Source of the DNA: Chlamydiota bacterium
GTDB lineage: Bacteria; Chlamydiota; Chlamydiia; Chlamydiales; Rhabdochlamydiaceae
Length of the DNA stretch: 10,715 bases
Reading direction: 5' to 3'
Assembly (NCBI GenBank): GCA_023269365.1
Contig: JAHFTN010000047.1
Coordinates: 1 to 10,715 of the forward strand
In this document: one piece after another, positions 1 through 6,303 of the stretch
Numbering within the stretch: position 1 is the first letter of the stretch
Layout of the letters: every line of letters starts with the position of its first letter
Made by a program: the position numbers and the translations under genes
Notes under the pieces: model-generated
What the model saw: the letters and a program-made list of their open reading frames with translations, nothing else
What the model was told of the DNA's origin: nothing
The model's database searches: none

Positions 1-262
1 AAATTAACAACAGGAGATATGTAATCCCATGATGGAAAATGGTTTTTCCGTGCGAAAAATGAGTTTTTAAAAATGAAATATACCGATTTGGCACAGAAAT
101 GACACAATTGAGTTCTAAAAGGCTCACAGTTTTCCCAGGTGTCAACGTTCAGATTGAGGTCGCTTGTTTATTGCTGTCTGTTGTGGGCTAGTGTGCCAAA
201 ACTGTGCCATGAAATGAAAAAAGTACCTAAAACTTGCGCTTTAAGTGCCTGAGAATCAAAGA
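1..262. other. Intergenic region without a convincing gene
   Basis: All six frames are broken by stops and I find no recognisable protein. The longest short reading is a minus-strand 22-codon frame at 142-210, with no supporting ribosome binding site. The stretch is AT-rich at its left end, where GGAAAA (34-39) can pair with TTTTCC (44-49), or alternatively TTTTTC (43-48) with GAAAAA (54-59). It also carries the heptamer array listed separately. It lies downstream of the tRNA-Asn 3' end, but I see no clear rho-independent terminator: a T-run on the minus strand near 217-222 lacks a good hairpin directly before it. Confidence 0.6.
89..209. repeat. Inverted array of paired TGGCACA-like heptamers
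   Basis: The plus strand at 89-106 reads TGGCACA, four bases, TGACACA. The minus strand at 209-192 reads TGGCACA, four bases, TGGCACA. The two 18-base units match at 14 positions and face each other across an 85-bp spacer. Within each unit the heptamers repeat every 11 bp, about one helical turn. Weaker relatives lie inside: CTCACAG followed by TTTT on the plus strand (123-133) and TGACACC on the minus strand (144-138). This layout suits a DNA-binding protein with several contacts on one face, for example recombinase arm sites or a regulator. No protein is identified and the function is inference. Confidence 0.5.
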
Positions 263-334
263 CTCCGGGTGCAAGATTCGAACTTGCGACCAATGGATTA
301 ACAGTCCACTGCTCTACCACTGAGCTAACCCGGA
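263..334 (-). tRNA. tRNA-Asn (anticodon GTT)
   Basis: On the minus strand the sequence folds as a complete cloverleaf. The 7-bp acceptor stem pairs TCCGGGT with ACCCGGA. The D stem is GCTC/GAGC, the anticodon stem GTGGA/TCCAT (one G-T pair) has loop CTGTTAA, and the T arm is GCAAG-TTCGAAT-CTTGC. The anticodon GTT reads asparagine codons AAC and AAU. The discriminator base at 263 is G, as usual for tRNA-Asn. CCA is not encoded (the next bases read TCT), so the 3' end must be added by tRNA nucleotidyltransferase. The gene is transcribed away from recD2, with its own promoter candidate just upstream. Confidence 0.96.
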
Positions 335-345
335 ATAAAAGGGGG

Positions 346-375
346 ATCTTAGAACAAAACCCCGTTTTCTAGCAA
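346..375 (-). promoter_or_regulatory. Candidate promoter for tRNA-Asn
   Basis: On the minus strand, TTGCTA (375-370, 4/6 to TTGACA) and TAAGAT (351-346, 4/6 to TATAAT) are separated by 18 bp. The -10 box is followed by a C-rich stretch and ends 11 bp before the mature tRNA 5' end, so transcription would start at or very near it. The sequence just upstream of the -35 box (376-390) is AT-rich and could act as an UP element. The hexamers are only moderate matches, so the position is the main support. Confidence 0.45.
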
Positions 376-387
376 CTGCTTTTTAAT

Positions 388-417
388 TTGACAGGTCTCG
401 AAGACTCTGGGTAGAAT
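388..417 (+). promoter_or_regulatory. Strong sigma70/sigma66-type promoter for recD2
   Basis: A perfect -35 box TTGACA (388-393) is followed after 18 bp by TAGAAT (412-417, 5/6 to TATAAT). A start near 424 would leave a leader of roughly 17 bases, containing the Shine-Dalgarno AGGAGG (432-437) ahead of the recD2 ATG at 441. It lies back-to-back with the tRNA-Asn promoter candidate, and the AT-rich block at 377-390 sits between the two -35 boxes. Confidence 0.7.
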
Positions 418-440
418 CCCCTTGAGTTTTGAGGAGGTAA

Positions 441-2585
441 ATGGAAGAGATCCACGGGTTCATAGAGAGCATTGTGTTTGCGGAAGAAGAGAAGGGTTTC
501 ATGGTTGCCCGCCTCAAAGAGCCTAGGAAAAAAGAGCTCACGTGCATTGTGGGGGTGATGCCGTCTGTGCAGCCGGGAGAGACGATCCGGTGCCAGGGGG
601 TATGGAAGATCCACCCCGAGTATGGGCAGCAGTTCGAAGTGAAGGGGTTTGAGCTGCAGGCGCCCTCGGATCTTGTGGGGATGCAAAAATATCTTGAGTC
701 GGGGATGATCAAGGGGATCGGCTCTGTCTATGCAGAGCGGATCGTAAAGGGGTTTGGTCTTGCAACCTTGGAAGTGATTGAAAAGACACCAGACGCCTTG
801 CTAGAAATTGCGGGGATTGGAAAGAAACGGGTGGAGGGGATCAAGAAATGCTGGAAAGAGCAGCAGTCGATCCGCAAGGTCATGATTTTCTTAAGGGGTC
901 ATGGAGTGAGTCCTTCCTTTGCTCAAAAAATTTTTAAGAAGTATGGGGAAGAAAGTATCCATCGGGTGCAATCCAACCCTTTTAGATTAGCTAAAGAGAT
1001 CCATGGGGTCGGGTTTAAAACGGCAGACGGGATCGCAAAGGGGCTCGGGATCCCTCACGATGCGCAAGAGAGGATCGAGGCGGGGATCGAGCATACCTTG
1101 TGGGAACTGAGTAACGAGGGGCATGTGTGTTACCCGTTGGAACTGCTGATTCCTGAGGTGGTGAGTGCTTTGGAGGTGTCCAAAGAGGTTGTGGAAAAGG
1201 GGCTCTTAGAGCTCGTCCAGAGGCAAGAGGTGGTTCTAGAAGAGGGAACGGTATGGGTAAAACCCCTCTTCTTAACGGAGGTGGGGATTGCGAGAGAGGT
1301 GGCGCGGTTAAAAGGGGCTCCCTGCCGCATCCGCCCCGTGCAAAGGGAGAAAGCACTCGAGTGGGTCCAGAAGAAATGGCAGATCGAGCTAGCAGAAGAG
1401 CAAGTAGAGGCGGTCTCTTTGGGCGTGCAAGAAAAGCTTCTTATCGTTACGGGAGGGCCCGGAACGGGCAAGAGCACGATCACAAAAGCGATTCTATCGA
1501 TCACAGAGAAGCTGACAGACCAGATCCTTCTCGCAGCCCCGACGGGAAGAGCTGCTAAGAGGATGACAGAGATCACGGGGAAAAAGGCGTTCACCATCCA
1601 TAGTTTGCTCGAGATCGATTTCAAAACGGGTAAATTTAAAAAAAATCGGGATAACCCCCTCAAGTGCGATCTGATCATTGTCGATGAGGCGAGCATGATC
1701 GACACACAGCTCATGAATCACTTGCTTAGATCCATCCCCAGTGAAGCTAGAGCGATCTTTATCGGGGATATCGACCAGCTCCCCAGCGTCGGCCCCGGCA
1801 ACGTCCTCAAAGATATGATCGCTTCGGAACGGATACGCGTAATTCAACTGAAGAAAATTTTTCGCCAAGCAGCAGGGTCATTGATTGTGACCAATGCCCA
1901 CAGGATCAACCGGGGGGAATTTCCCGATATCGCCTACTATCCCAAAGGGGATTTTCAATTTATCGAAGCAGAAGAACCAGAAGAAGTTTTGTCGGTCATC
2001 ATCGATCTTGTCTCCTCGCGCGTGTCAAACAGGTTCCACTTAGACGAGATTCAAGTGCTCTCCCCCATGAAACGAGGACTTATTGGAAGTGAAAATATGA
2101 ATGCCGTCCTACAGCAGCAACTCAATCCCTCCCCTACTCCTCTTATACGCATGGGGCGCTGTTTTCACATCGGCGACAAGGTAATGCAGCTACGCAATAA
2201 CTACGAAAAAGAAGTTTACAATGGCGATGTGGGAAAAATCGTCGAGATCGACCTCACCGAACAGACCTTAAAGGTAGTGTTCGATGGCAAGAAAGTCGAT
2301 TATGAGTTCCTCGAAATCGATGAGCTCTCTCTAGCTTATGCTGTCTCGATTCACAAGTATCAGGGAAGTGAATGTCCCTGTGTCATTATTCCCGTACATA
2401 CCACCCATTTCAAAATGCTTTTTCGCAATCTCTTGTACACAGGGCTGACGCGAGGGAAAAGGCGGGCGATCTTCGTGGGAACGAAAAAAGCACTTTTCAT
2501 CGCCGTGCGCAATGAAGAAGTAGACAAACGCCACACCGGACTTAAAAAGCGCTTAAGTAATGGGATCTCCAGGGGCGGCATCTGA
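441..2585 (+). CDS. recD2: RecD2-type superfamily 1B DNA helicase
   Basis: ATP-dependent 5'-3' DNA helicase of the RecD2/TraA group, which acts in repair without RecBC. The 714 residues are close to the length I recall for the Deinococcus enzyme. An N-terminal OB-like region (1-75) precedes helix-hairpin-helix stretches (about 88-205; GIG at 92-94 and 125-127, GVG at 189-191) that separate RecD2 from RecBCD RecD. The helicase core shows Walker A GGPGTGKS (338-345), motif Ia APTGRAAKRM (365-374), Walker B VDEAS (414-418), GDIDQLPSVG (442-451), FRQ (474-476), the SH3-like GDKVMQLRNNY (578-588), motif V IHKYQGSE (637-644) and motif VI YTGLTRGKR (666-674). All motifs look intact. The ATG is set by AGGAGG four bases upstream. 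The 3' end overlaps metG by 33 bp. In the first half G exceeds C on the coding strand; in the last third C equals or exceeds G. Confidence 0.96.
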   Translation: MEEIHGFIESIVFAEEEKGFMVARLKEPRKKELTCIVGVMPSVQPGETIRCQGVWKIHPEYGQQFEVKGFELQAPSDLVGMQKYLESGMIKGIGSVYAERIVKGFGLATLEVIEKTPDALLEIAGIGKKRVEGIKKCWKEQQSIRKVMIFLRGHGVSPSFAQKIFKKYGEESIHRVQSNPFRLAKEIHGVGFKTADGIAKGLGIPHDAQERIEAGIEHTLWELSNEGHVCYPLELLIPEVVSALEVSKEVVEKGLLELVQRQEVVLEEGTVWVKPLFLTEVGIAREVARLKGAPCRIRPVQREKALEWVQKKWQIELAEEQVEAVSLGVQEKLLIVTGGPGTGKSTITKAILSITEKLTDQILLAAPTGRAAKRMTEITGKKAFTIHSLLEIDFKTGKFKKNRDNPLKCDLIIVDEASMIDTQLMNHLLRSIPSEARAIFIGDIDQLPSVGPGNVLKDMIASERIRVIQLKKIFRQAAGSLIVTNAHRINRGEFPDIAYYPKGDFQFIEAEEPEEVLSVIIDLVSSRVSNRFHLDEIQVLSPMKRGLIGSENMNAVLQQQLNPSPTPLIRMGRCFHIGDKVMQLRNNYEKEVYNGDVGKIVEIDLTEQTLKVVFDGKKVDYEFLEIDELSLAYAVSIHKYQGSECPCVIIPVHTTHFKMLFRNLLYTGLTRGKRRAIFVGTKKALFIAVRNEEVDKRHTGLKKRLSNGISRGGI

Positions 2586-4565
2586 AAGGCTGGGAAGTTC
2601 ACAGTCTGCTGCTAAAATCATCCCCTGGCTCTCTTGTCCCATAAGGAGGGCGGGTTTGAGGTTGGCGACGACTAGGACCTTTTTCCCCACTAATGAGGGG
2701 ATATCTTGGATTTTCTCTCCTATACCGGAAAGAATGGTACGTTTCTCGCTGCCCAAATCGATGAGGAGCTTTAACATCTTCTTGCTCTTGGGCACTCTTT
2801 CTACTTGTAAGATCTGCCCTACACGTAGATCGAGTTTGCGCACATCGTCAATTCCAATTTTTTCTTTCATAACAAGGGGAACTTTTTTAAGGCTTTTGAG
2901 TTTTTTTATCTCCTCTTCAATGAGGGGGTCCTCAATTTTAGCAAAGAGGACAACAGGAGTGTTAAGGGCTTGGCCTGATTCTAAGGGGGCATTTATAACG
3001 TCAGCCCAACGAGCTTGGGCGAGAGGAGTTTTAAAGCCGAGGAGCTGCCAGATGCGGCTTGCCGCTTCTGGAACCACGGGAAAGGAGATGAGGGCGAGCA
3101 CTTTTAAACAATAAATACAACAAGCGATCGTGTTGGCCATGTCTTGATGGGTCAAGGCACTGCGCACTGCTACCCACGGTTTTTTTACATCGAAGTAGAC
3201 ATTGCCAAGCTGGGCGAGCTCCATCATGAGCTGAGAGGCTCTTCTGAGCTTAAAATGGGAATATGCCTCATCGGCCTGGGCAGCGAGCTGTTTGATCTCT
3301 TCTAGAAATTGGAGATCTTGGGGATGTGGATGGTGCAGCGCGGGGATTTTTTTCTCACAGTTATTTTGAGCAAAGACAAGCGTGCGGTTGACGAGGTTAC
3401 CATATTTTCCCAAAAGCTCGTTATTACACCTTGCCTGGAAGTCTTTCCAGGTAAACTCTGCGTCTTGACTCTCTGGAGCATTGGAAGCGATAGCATAGCG
3501 GATCTGGTCGGCAGTAAAGTGTTTAAAAAAGGACTCCAGGTCAATGAACCAGCCATCCGATTTGCTAAATTGCTTCCCTTCCAAATTGTAAAACTCGTTG
3601 GCAGGAAGGGCATCGACGAGTTTATAGGGGATGTTTTGCCCCATGATCATCGCAGGGAAAAAGACGGCATGAAAGGGGATGTTGTCTTTGCCGATGAATT
3701 GAACATGGTAGGTATTAGGATCTAGCCAATAATCTTTCCAAGCATCCGGCTTATGGTGAAGCTCTGCCCACTCCTTTGTCGCTGAGATATAGCCAATGGG
3801 CGCATCGAACCAGACGTAGAGTACCTTGCCCTCTGTGTTGGGAAGCGGCAGGGGAATCCCCCACTGCATATCGCGCGTGATCGCCCGTGGTTTTAGCTCA
3901 TCGATATAGCTTTTGGCGAAGTTGACGACATTGGGCTTCCACTCTTTTTGAGAGATCCACTGAGTGAGTTTTTCTTTAAATAGATCGAAGCGCAAAAACC
4001 AGTGTTTTGTGGATTTATGCACTAAGGGAGAGGCTGTCATCTTAGAACGGGGCTGCACGAGGTCTGTCGCCTCATAGCTAGCGCCACATTTCTGACACTC
4101 ATCCCCCCTTGCCTCCGTAAAGCCACACTTGGGGCAGGTGCCGATCACATAGCGGTCAGCTAAAAATTTATGATCTTGCTCCGAATAGAGCTGGTCGGTG
4201 ATCTTCTCTTCGATGTAGCCATTTTGCAAAAGGTCTGTAAAAAATTGCTGCGTCGTCGCAACATGTCCCGGCCAGGTCGTCCTCGAGAAGTGATCAAAAG
4301 AGAAGTTGAGCTGAGAGAAGAGTTTTTTGTTGACCTCATGGAATAGATCGACATGAGCCTGAGGGGAGCGCCCAGCCATCTCCGCACTTAGCGTGATCGC
4401 GATCCCATACTCATCAGAGCCGCAGATGTAGAGCACATCGCTCCCTTTTAATCTTTCATAGCGCGCAAAGCAGTCCCCCGGAAGGTAAGCACCTGCGATG
4501 TGCCCAAAATGCAACGGCCCATTCGCATAAGGCAGCGCTGAAGTGATTAAGACTTTACGAGTCAT
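2553..4565 (-). CDS. metG: Methionyl-tRNA synthetase with C-terminal tRNA-binding domain
   Basis: Charges initiator and elongator tRNA-Met with methionine in the cytoplasm. The 670-residue class I synthetase shows the HIGH motif as HFGH (19-22) and a one-knuckle zinc site with Cys144, Cys147, Cys157 and Cys160. The Rossmann/methionine site region is WFDAPIGYIS (252-261) and KMSKS appears as FSKS (333-336). An anticodon-binding helical domain follows (about 380-520). Residues about 570-670 form an EMAP-II/Trbp111-like OB domain (DLRVGQI, 579-585; LVVANLKPA, 631-639; SQGMILAA, 646-653) that promotes dimerisation and tRNA binding in E. coli MetRS. The start ATG has AAAGG upstream at short spacing. 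The gene lies 11 bp after the small omega-like gene, probably in the same transcript. I recall the C. trachomatis enzyme as shorter (about 550 residues), so the extra domain may differ between chlamydial lineages. Confidence 0.97.
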   Translation of the reverse strand: MTRKVLITSALPYANGPLHFGHIAGAYLPGDCFARYERLKGSDVLYICGSDEYGIAITLSAEMAGRSPQAHVDLFHEVNKKLFSQLNFSFDHFSRTTWPGHVATTQQFFTDLLQNGYIEEKITDQLYSEQDHKFLADRYVIGTCPKCGFTEARGDECQKCGASYEATDLVQPRSKMTASPLVHKSTKHWFLRFDLFKEKLTQWISQKEWKPNVVNFAKSYIDELKPRAITRDMQWGIPLPLPNTEGKVLYVWFDAPIGYISATKEWAELHHKPDAWKDYWLDPNTYHVQFIGKDNIPFHAVFFPAMIMGQNIPYKLVDALPANEFYNLEGKQFSKSDGWFIDLESFFKHFTADQIRYAIASNAPESQDAEFTWKDFQARCNNELLGKYGNLVNRTLVFAQNNCEKKIPALHHPHPQDLQFLEEIKQLAAQADEAYSHFKLRRASQLMMELAQLGNVYFDVKKPWVAVRSALTHQDMANTIACCIYCLKVLALISFPVVPEAASRIWQLLGFKTPLAQARWADVINAPLESGQALNTPVVLFAKIEDPLIEEEIKKLKSLKKVPLVMKEKIGIDDVRKLDLRVGQILQVERVPKSKKMLKLLIDLGSEKRTILSGIGEKIQDIPSLVGKKVLVVANLKPALLMGQESQGMILAADCELPSLSDAAPGDPIT

Positions 4566-4576
4566 AAACCTTTTGC

Positions 4577-4798
4577 CTATTCGTCGTCTTCTTCCATTTT
4601 CTGCAGATCTTTGAGATACTGCTCGCTGGGGTTGCGTTTAAGCTCACTCAACAACTTTGTCATAGAAACCTCATGGCCCGACTTGATGTAAAAGCGCGCA
4701 AGCCGAATCGCTTGATTTGTGAGCTCGAAATTGCTCTTGAATAATCCTCGAAGACTCTGATTGGTCAATAACTGCTTACCTGCAGTATACTCTTTCAT
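4577..4798 (-). CDS. Putative divergent RNA polymerase omega subunit (CT031 position)
   Basis: A small acidic-tailed protein of 73 residues with no membrane segment or signal peptide. Residues 21-35 (KSNFELTNQAIRLAR) resemble the omega signature NRFdLvlvAarRAR: Asn23, Phe24, Leu26, Ala30, Ala34 and Arg35 align. This is followed by a short helix (about 45-55) and an acidic end (EEDDE). Omega helps beta-prime fold and assemble into RNA polymerase. Context is the stronger argument: the gene directly follows gmk, overlapping it by 4 bp (ATGA), and gmk follows a yicC-family gene. In Bacillus subtilis the order is yloC-remA-gmk-rpoZ, with rpoZ the omega gene. In C. trachomatis this position is CT031, which I recall as hypothetical. 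It has a strong ribosome binding site and is clearly a real gene. The omega assignment is inference; it could be another small helical protein. Confidence 0.6.
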   Translation of the reverse strand: MKEYTAGKQLLTNQSLRGLFKSNFELTNQAIRLARFYIKSGHEVSMTKLLSELKRNPSEQYLKDLQKMEEDDE

Positions 4799-5415
4799 GA
4801 AAACTCCTTTTTACTGACGCGGTGCTCTTCTGCAATCACAATGCTACGCAATACAGCGTAGGCTTGGGTTAAATCCTCGTTGATGATGTGGTAATCATAA
4901 CGATCGATCACCGCTAATTCCTCTCTTGCCCATGAGAGACGCTTTTCAATCACCTCTAAACTCTCTGTGCTCCGCTTTAAGAGCCGCTCTTTGAGCTCTT
5001 CGACAGAAGGGGGGCTTAAAAAAATGGTCGTCGCCACAAATTTTTGGCTCTGTAGCTGCAAAGCCCCTTGGGTGTCGATCACCAAAAAAACGTGTTTCCC
5101 TAAGTTCTGCTGTTTTTCAACAAGAACTCTCGAAGTGCCGTAATAGTACCCGAATACCTCTGCATACTCAAGAAAATCTCCTTGGGAAATTTTTTCTTTA
5201 AAAGCAGAGGCGGAAAGGAAATGGTAATCCTCTCCCTCCACCTCTCCCGATCTCGGAGGGCGTGTCGTACAAGAAACACTCTCATAGATACAAGAAAATT
5301 CTTGAGAGAGCATCCTCACAAGGGTCGTCTTGCCCGTGCCAGCAGGAGCGCTCAAAACAAAAACCAAGCCTTTAGAACTATTCCCCAATAACTTTTGCAC
5401 CGGCACTCTACTCAA
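4795..5415 (-). CDS. gmk: Guanylate kinase
   Basis: Phosphorylates GMP to GDP with ATP, an essential step of GTP and dGTP supply. At 206 residues it matches the usual length (E. coli about 207). The P-loop is SAPAGTGKTT (22-31). The GMP-binding segment includes TTRPPRSGEVEGEDYHF (50-66) and YYGTS (91-95), and the core strand reads VIDTQGA (112-118). The lid/arginine region carries LKERLLKR (141-148) and EKRLSWAREE (157-166). The frame opens at a TTG (5413-5415) overlapping the yicC stop by 8 bp. In-frame GTG codons at 5404-5406 and 5398-5400 are alternative starts, all before the conserved core and none with a good Shine-Dalgarno. Translation is probably coupled to yicC. The 3' end overlaps the omega-like gene by 4 bp. 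Function is certain; the exact start is not. Confidence 0.95.
   Translation of the reverse strand: MSRVPVQKLLGNSSKGLVFVLSAPAGTGKTTLVRMLSQEFSCIYESVSCTTRPPRSGEVEGEDYHFLSASAFKEKISQGDFLEYAEVFGYYYGTSRVLVEKQQNLGKHVFLVIDTQGALQLQSQKFVATTIFLSPPSVEELKERLLKRSTESLEVIEKRLSWAREELAVIDRYDYHIINEDLTQAYAVLRSIVIAEEHRVSKKEFS
4804..4810 (-). promoter_or_regulatory. Ribosome binding site of the omega-like gene
   Basis: On the minus strand AAAGGAG stands five bases before the ATG at 4798, the best Shine-Dalgarno in the minus-strand cluster. It lies inside the last codons of gmk, whose stop overlaps the start as ATGA. It supports both the reality of the 73-residue gene and translational coupling to gmk. Confidence 0.8.
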
Positions 5416-6289
5416 TATTTTGAATCTGTTCTCGGATCTTATCTAACTCGCTTTTCATCCCGATCATCCACATAGCGATCTCACTATCAGAGGATTTAGC
5501 GCCAAGCGTGTTAATCTCACGGTGCATCTCTTGCGCCAAAAAGTCAAGTGTTCTTCCCACCGATTTCTCCTTAGAGGCTAGATGATGGGAAAATTGCTGG
5601 ATGTGAGCGCGCAAGCGCACGATCTCTTCTGTCACATCCATCTTCTCTGCAAGGAGGACAAGCTCTCTTGCTATCCTCTCTTCCACTTCCAAAGACAAGG
5701 TGGCAATTTCTTTAAATCTCTCTTCTAACTTCTTCTTATAATGAAGAAAGGGCAGTTCTTTTTTCTTCTCGATGAGAAGAAGTTTCTCTTCGAGGATTTT
5801 GAGGCGGGCTGTGATGTCAGAGACGAGCAATGCCCCCTCTTCTTGCTTCATTTGCATCAGCCCTTGGAGCGTTTGGGTCGTCAGCCCCTTTAAAATTTCT
5901 TGCAAAAGCCCCTCTTGCTGAGGAGCTATCCCCGATGTAGAACTCATCTGAGAGACGAGGAAGGGAAGAGTGACTATCCCACTATCATAGCGCAGCTCAT
6001 TGCAAATCTTATCCCAGCGCTTTTGCAATCTTTTTAACGCGTCTACCTCGTTAGCGACCGATAGGGATTCTTCCTCATTGGCCTCGACACTAAGACGCAA
6101 TGTCACCTGTCCCCTTTCAAGAAAAGAAGAGAGGTGTTTTCGCAGTTCGATGTCAAAGCGCAAAAAATCCCTTGGCAGCTGGAGCGTCAAATCGAGCATC
6201 TTGCGGTTTACCGATTGGATCTCCATTACAAGCCTCCCCAAAGGGGAGGGAGCACTTGCTCTGCTATAGGCTGTCATGCTCTTAGTCAC
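5408..6289 (-). CDS. yicC: YicC/YloC-family endoribonuclease
   Basis: The 293 residues match the whole YicC family (E. coli YicC about 287). The start reads MTKSMTAYSR, like the family hallmark SMTAY. An N-terminal domain (about 1-155) includes EIQSVNRKMLDL (23-34), and a charged, probably coiled-coil stretch covers about 160-205. The C-terminal DUF1732-type domain (about 208-293) carries EKMDVTEEIVRLRAH (215-229) and EMHREINTLGAKSSD (254-268). E. coli YicC is reported as an endoribonuclease that affects small RNA turnover; the role here is inferred from that. The GTG start is supported by AAGGGG eight bases upstream, whereas the next ATG (codon 5) would cut into the hallmark. The gene begins 12 bp after rplS and overlaps gmk by 8 bp. 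I expect rnhB in this place in C. trachomatis, so its presence is a lineage difference. Confidence 0.95.
   Translation of the reverse strand: MTKSMTAYSRASAPSPLGRLVMEIQSVNRKMLDLTLQLPRDFLRFDIELRKHLSSFLERGQVTLRLSVEANEEESLSVANEVDALKRLQKRWDKICNELRYDSGIVTLPFLVSQMSSTSGIAPQQEGLLQEILKGLTTQTLQGLMQMKQEEGALLVSDITARLKILEEKLLLIEKKKELPFLHYKKKLEERFKEIATLSLEVEERIARELVLLAEKMDVTEEIVRLRAHIQQFSHHLASKEKSVGRTLDFLAQEMHREINTLGAKSSDSEIAMWMIGMKSELDKIREQIQNIE
6233..6249. repeat. GC-rich perfect inverted repeat near the 5' end of yicC
   Basis: CCTCCCC (6233-6239), AAA, GGGGAGG (6243-6249) form a 7-bp all-matching stem with a three-base loop. In the yicC mRNA it lies about 40 bases after the GTG start and encodes residues 14-19, in a stretch that looks variable in the family. 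There is no T-run on either side, so it is not a standard terminator. It could slow ribosomes, bind the nuclease itself, or be chance. Confidence 0.55.
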
Positions 6290-6297
6290 GGATAAAT

Positions 6298-6303
6298 CCC
6301 CTT
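6298..6303 (-). promoter_or_regulatory. Ribosome binding site of yicC
   Basis: AAGGGG on the minus strand lies eight bases before the GTG at 6289 and overlaps the rplS stop TAA (6302-6304). It decides the GTG over the downstream ATG and places yicC initiation directly where ribosomes finish rplS, which suggests coupling. Confidence 0.65.

Noticed and set aside
142..210. Minus-strand 22-codon frame starting at the TGGCACA array
   Set aside because: No Shine-Dalgarno and no recognisable sequence; too short to support.
1..262. Possible remnant of an integrase gene next to the tRNA
   Set aside because: Translations on both strands show no recombinase motif (no R-H-R-Y pattern) and I see no repeat of the tRNA 3' end; only the heptamer array remains suggestive.
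217..262. Rho-independent terminator for tRNA-Asn
   Set aside because: There is a T-run on the minus strand, but the only nearby stem (ACTT/AAGT) is 4 bp and is separated from it by nine bases.
1130..1714. Minus-strand 194-codon open frame inside recD2
   Set aside because: It is exactly antisense to the conserved helicase core and has no ribosome binding site or recognisable domain.
2560..3114. Plus-strand 184-codon open frame opposite the 3' part of metG
   Set aside because: It is antisense to the conserved tRNA-binding domain of MetRS, its product resembles no family, and it is rich in Ser, Arg and Thr as expected for a shadow frame.
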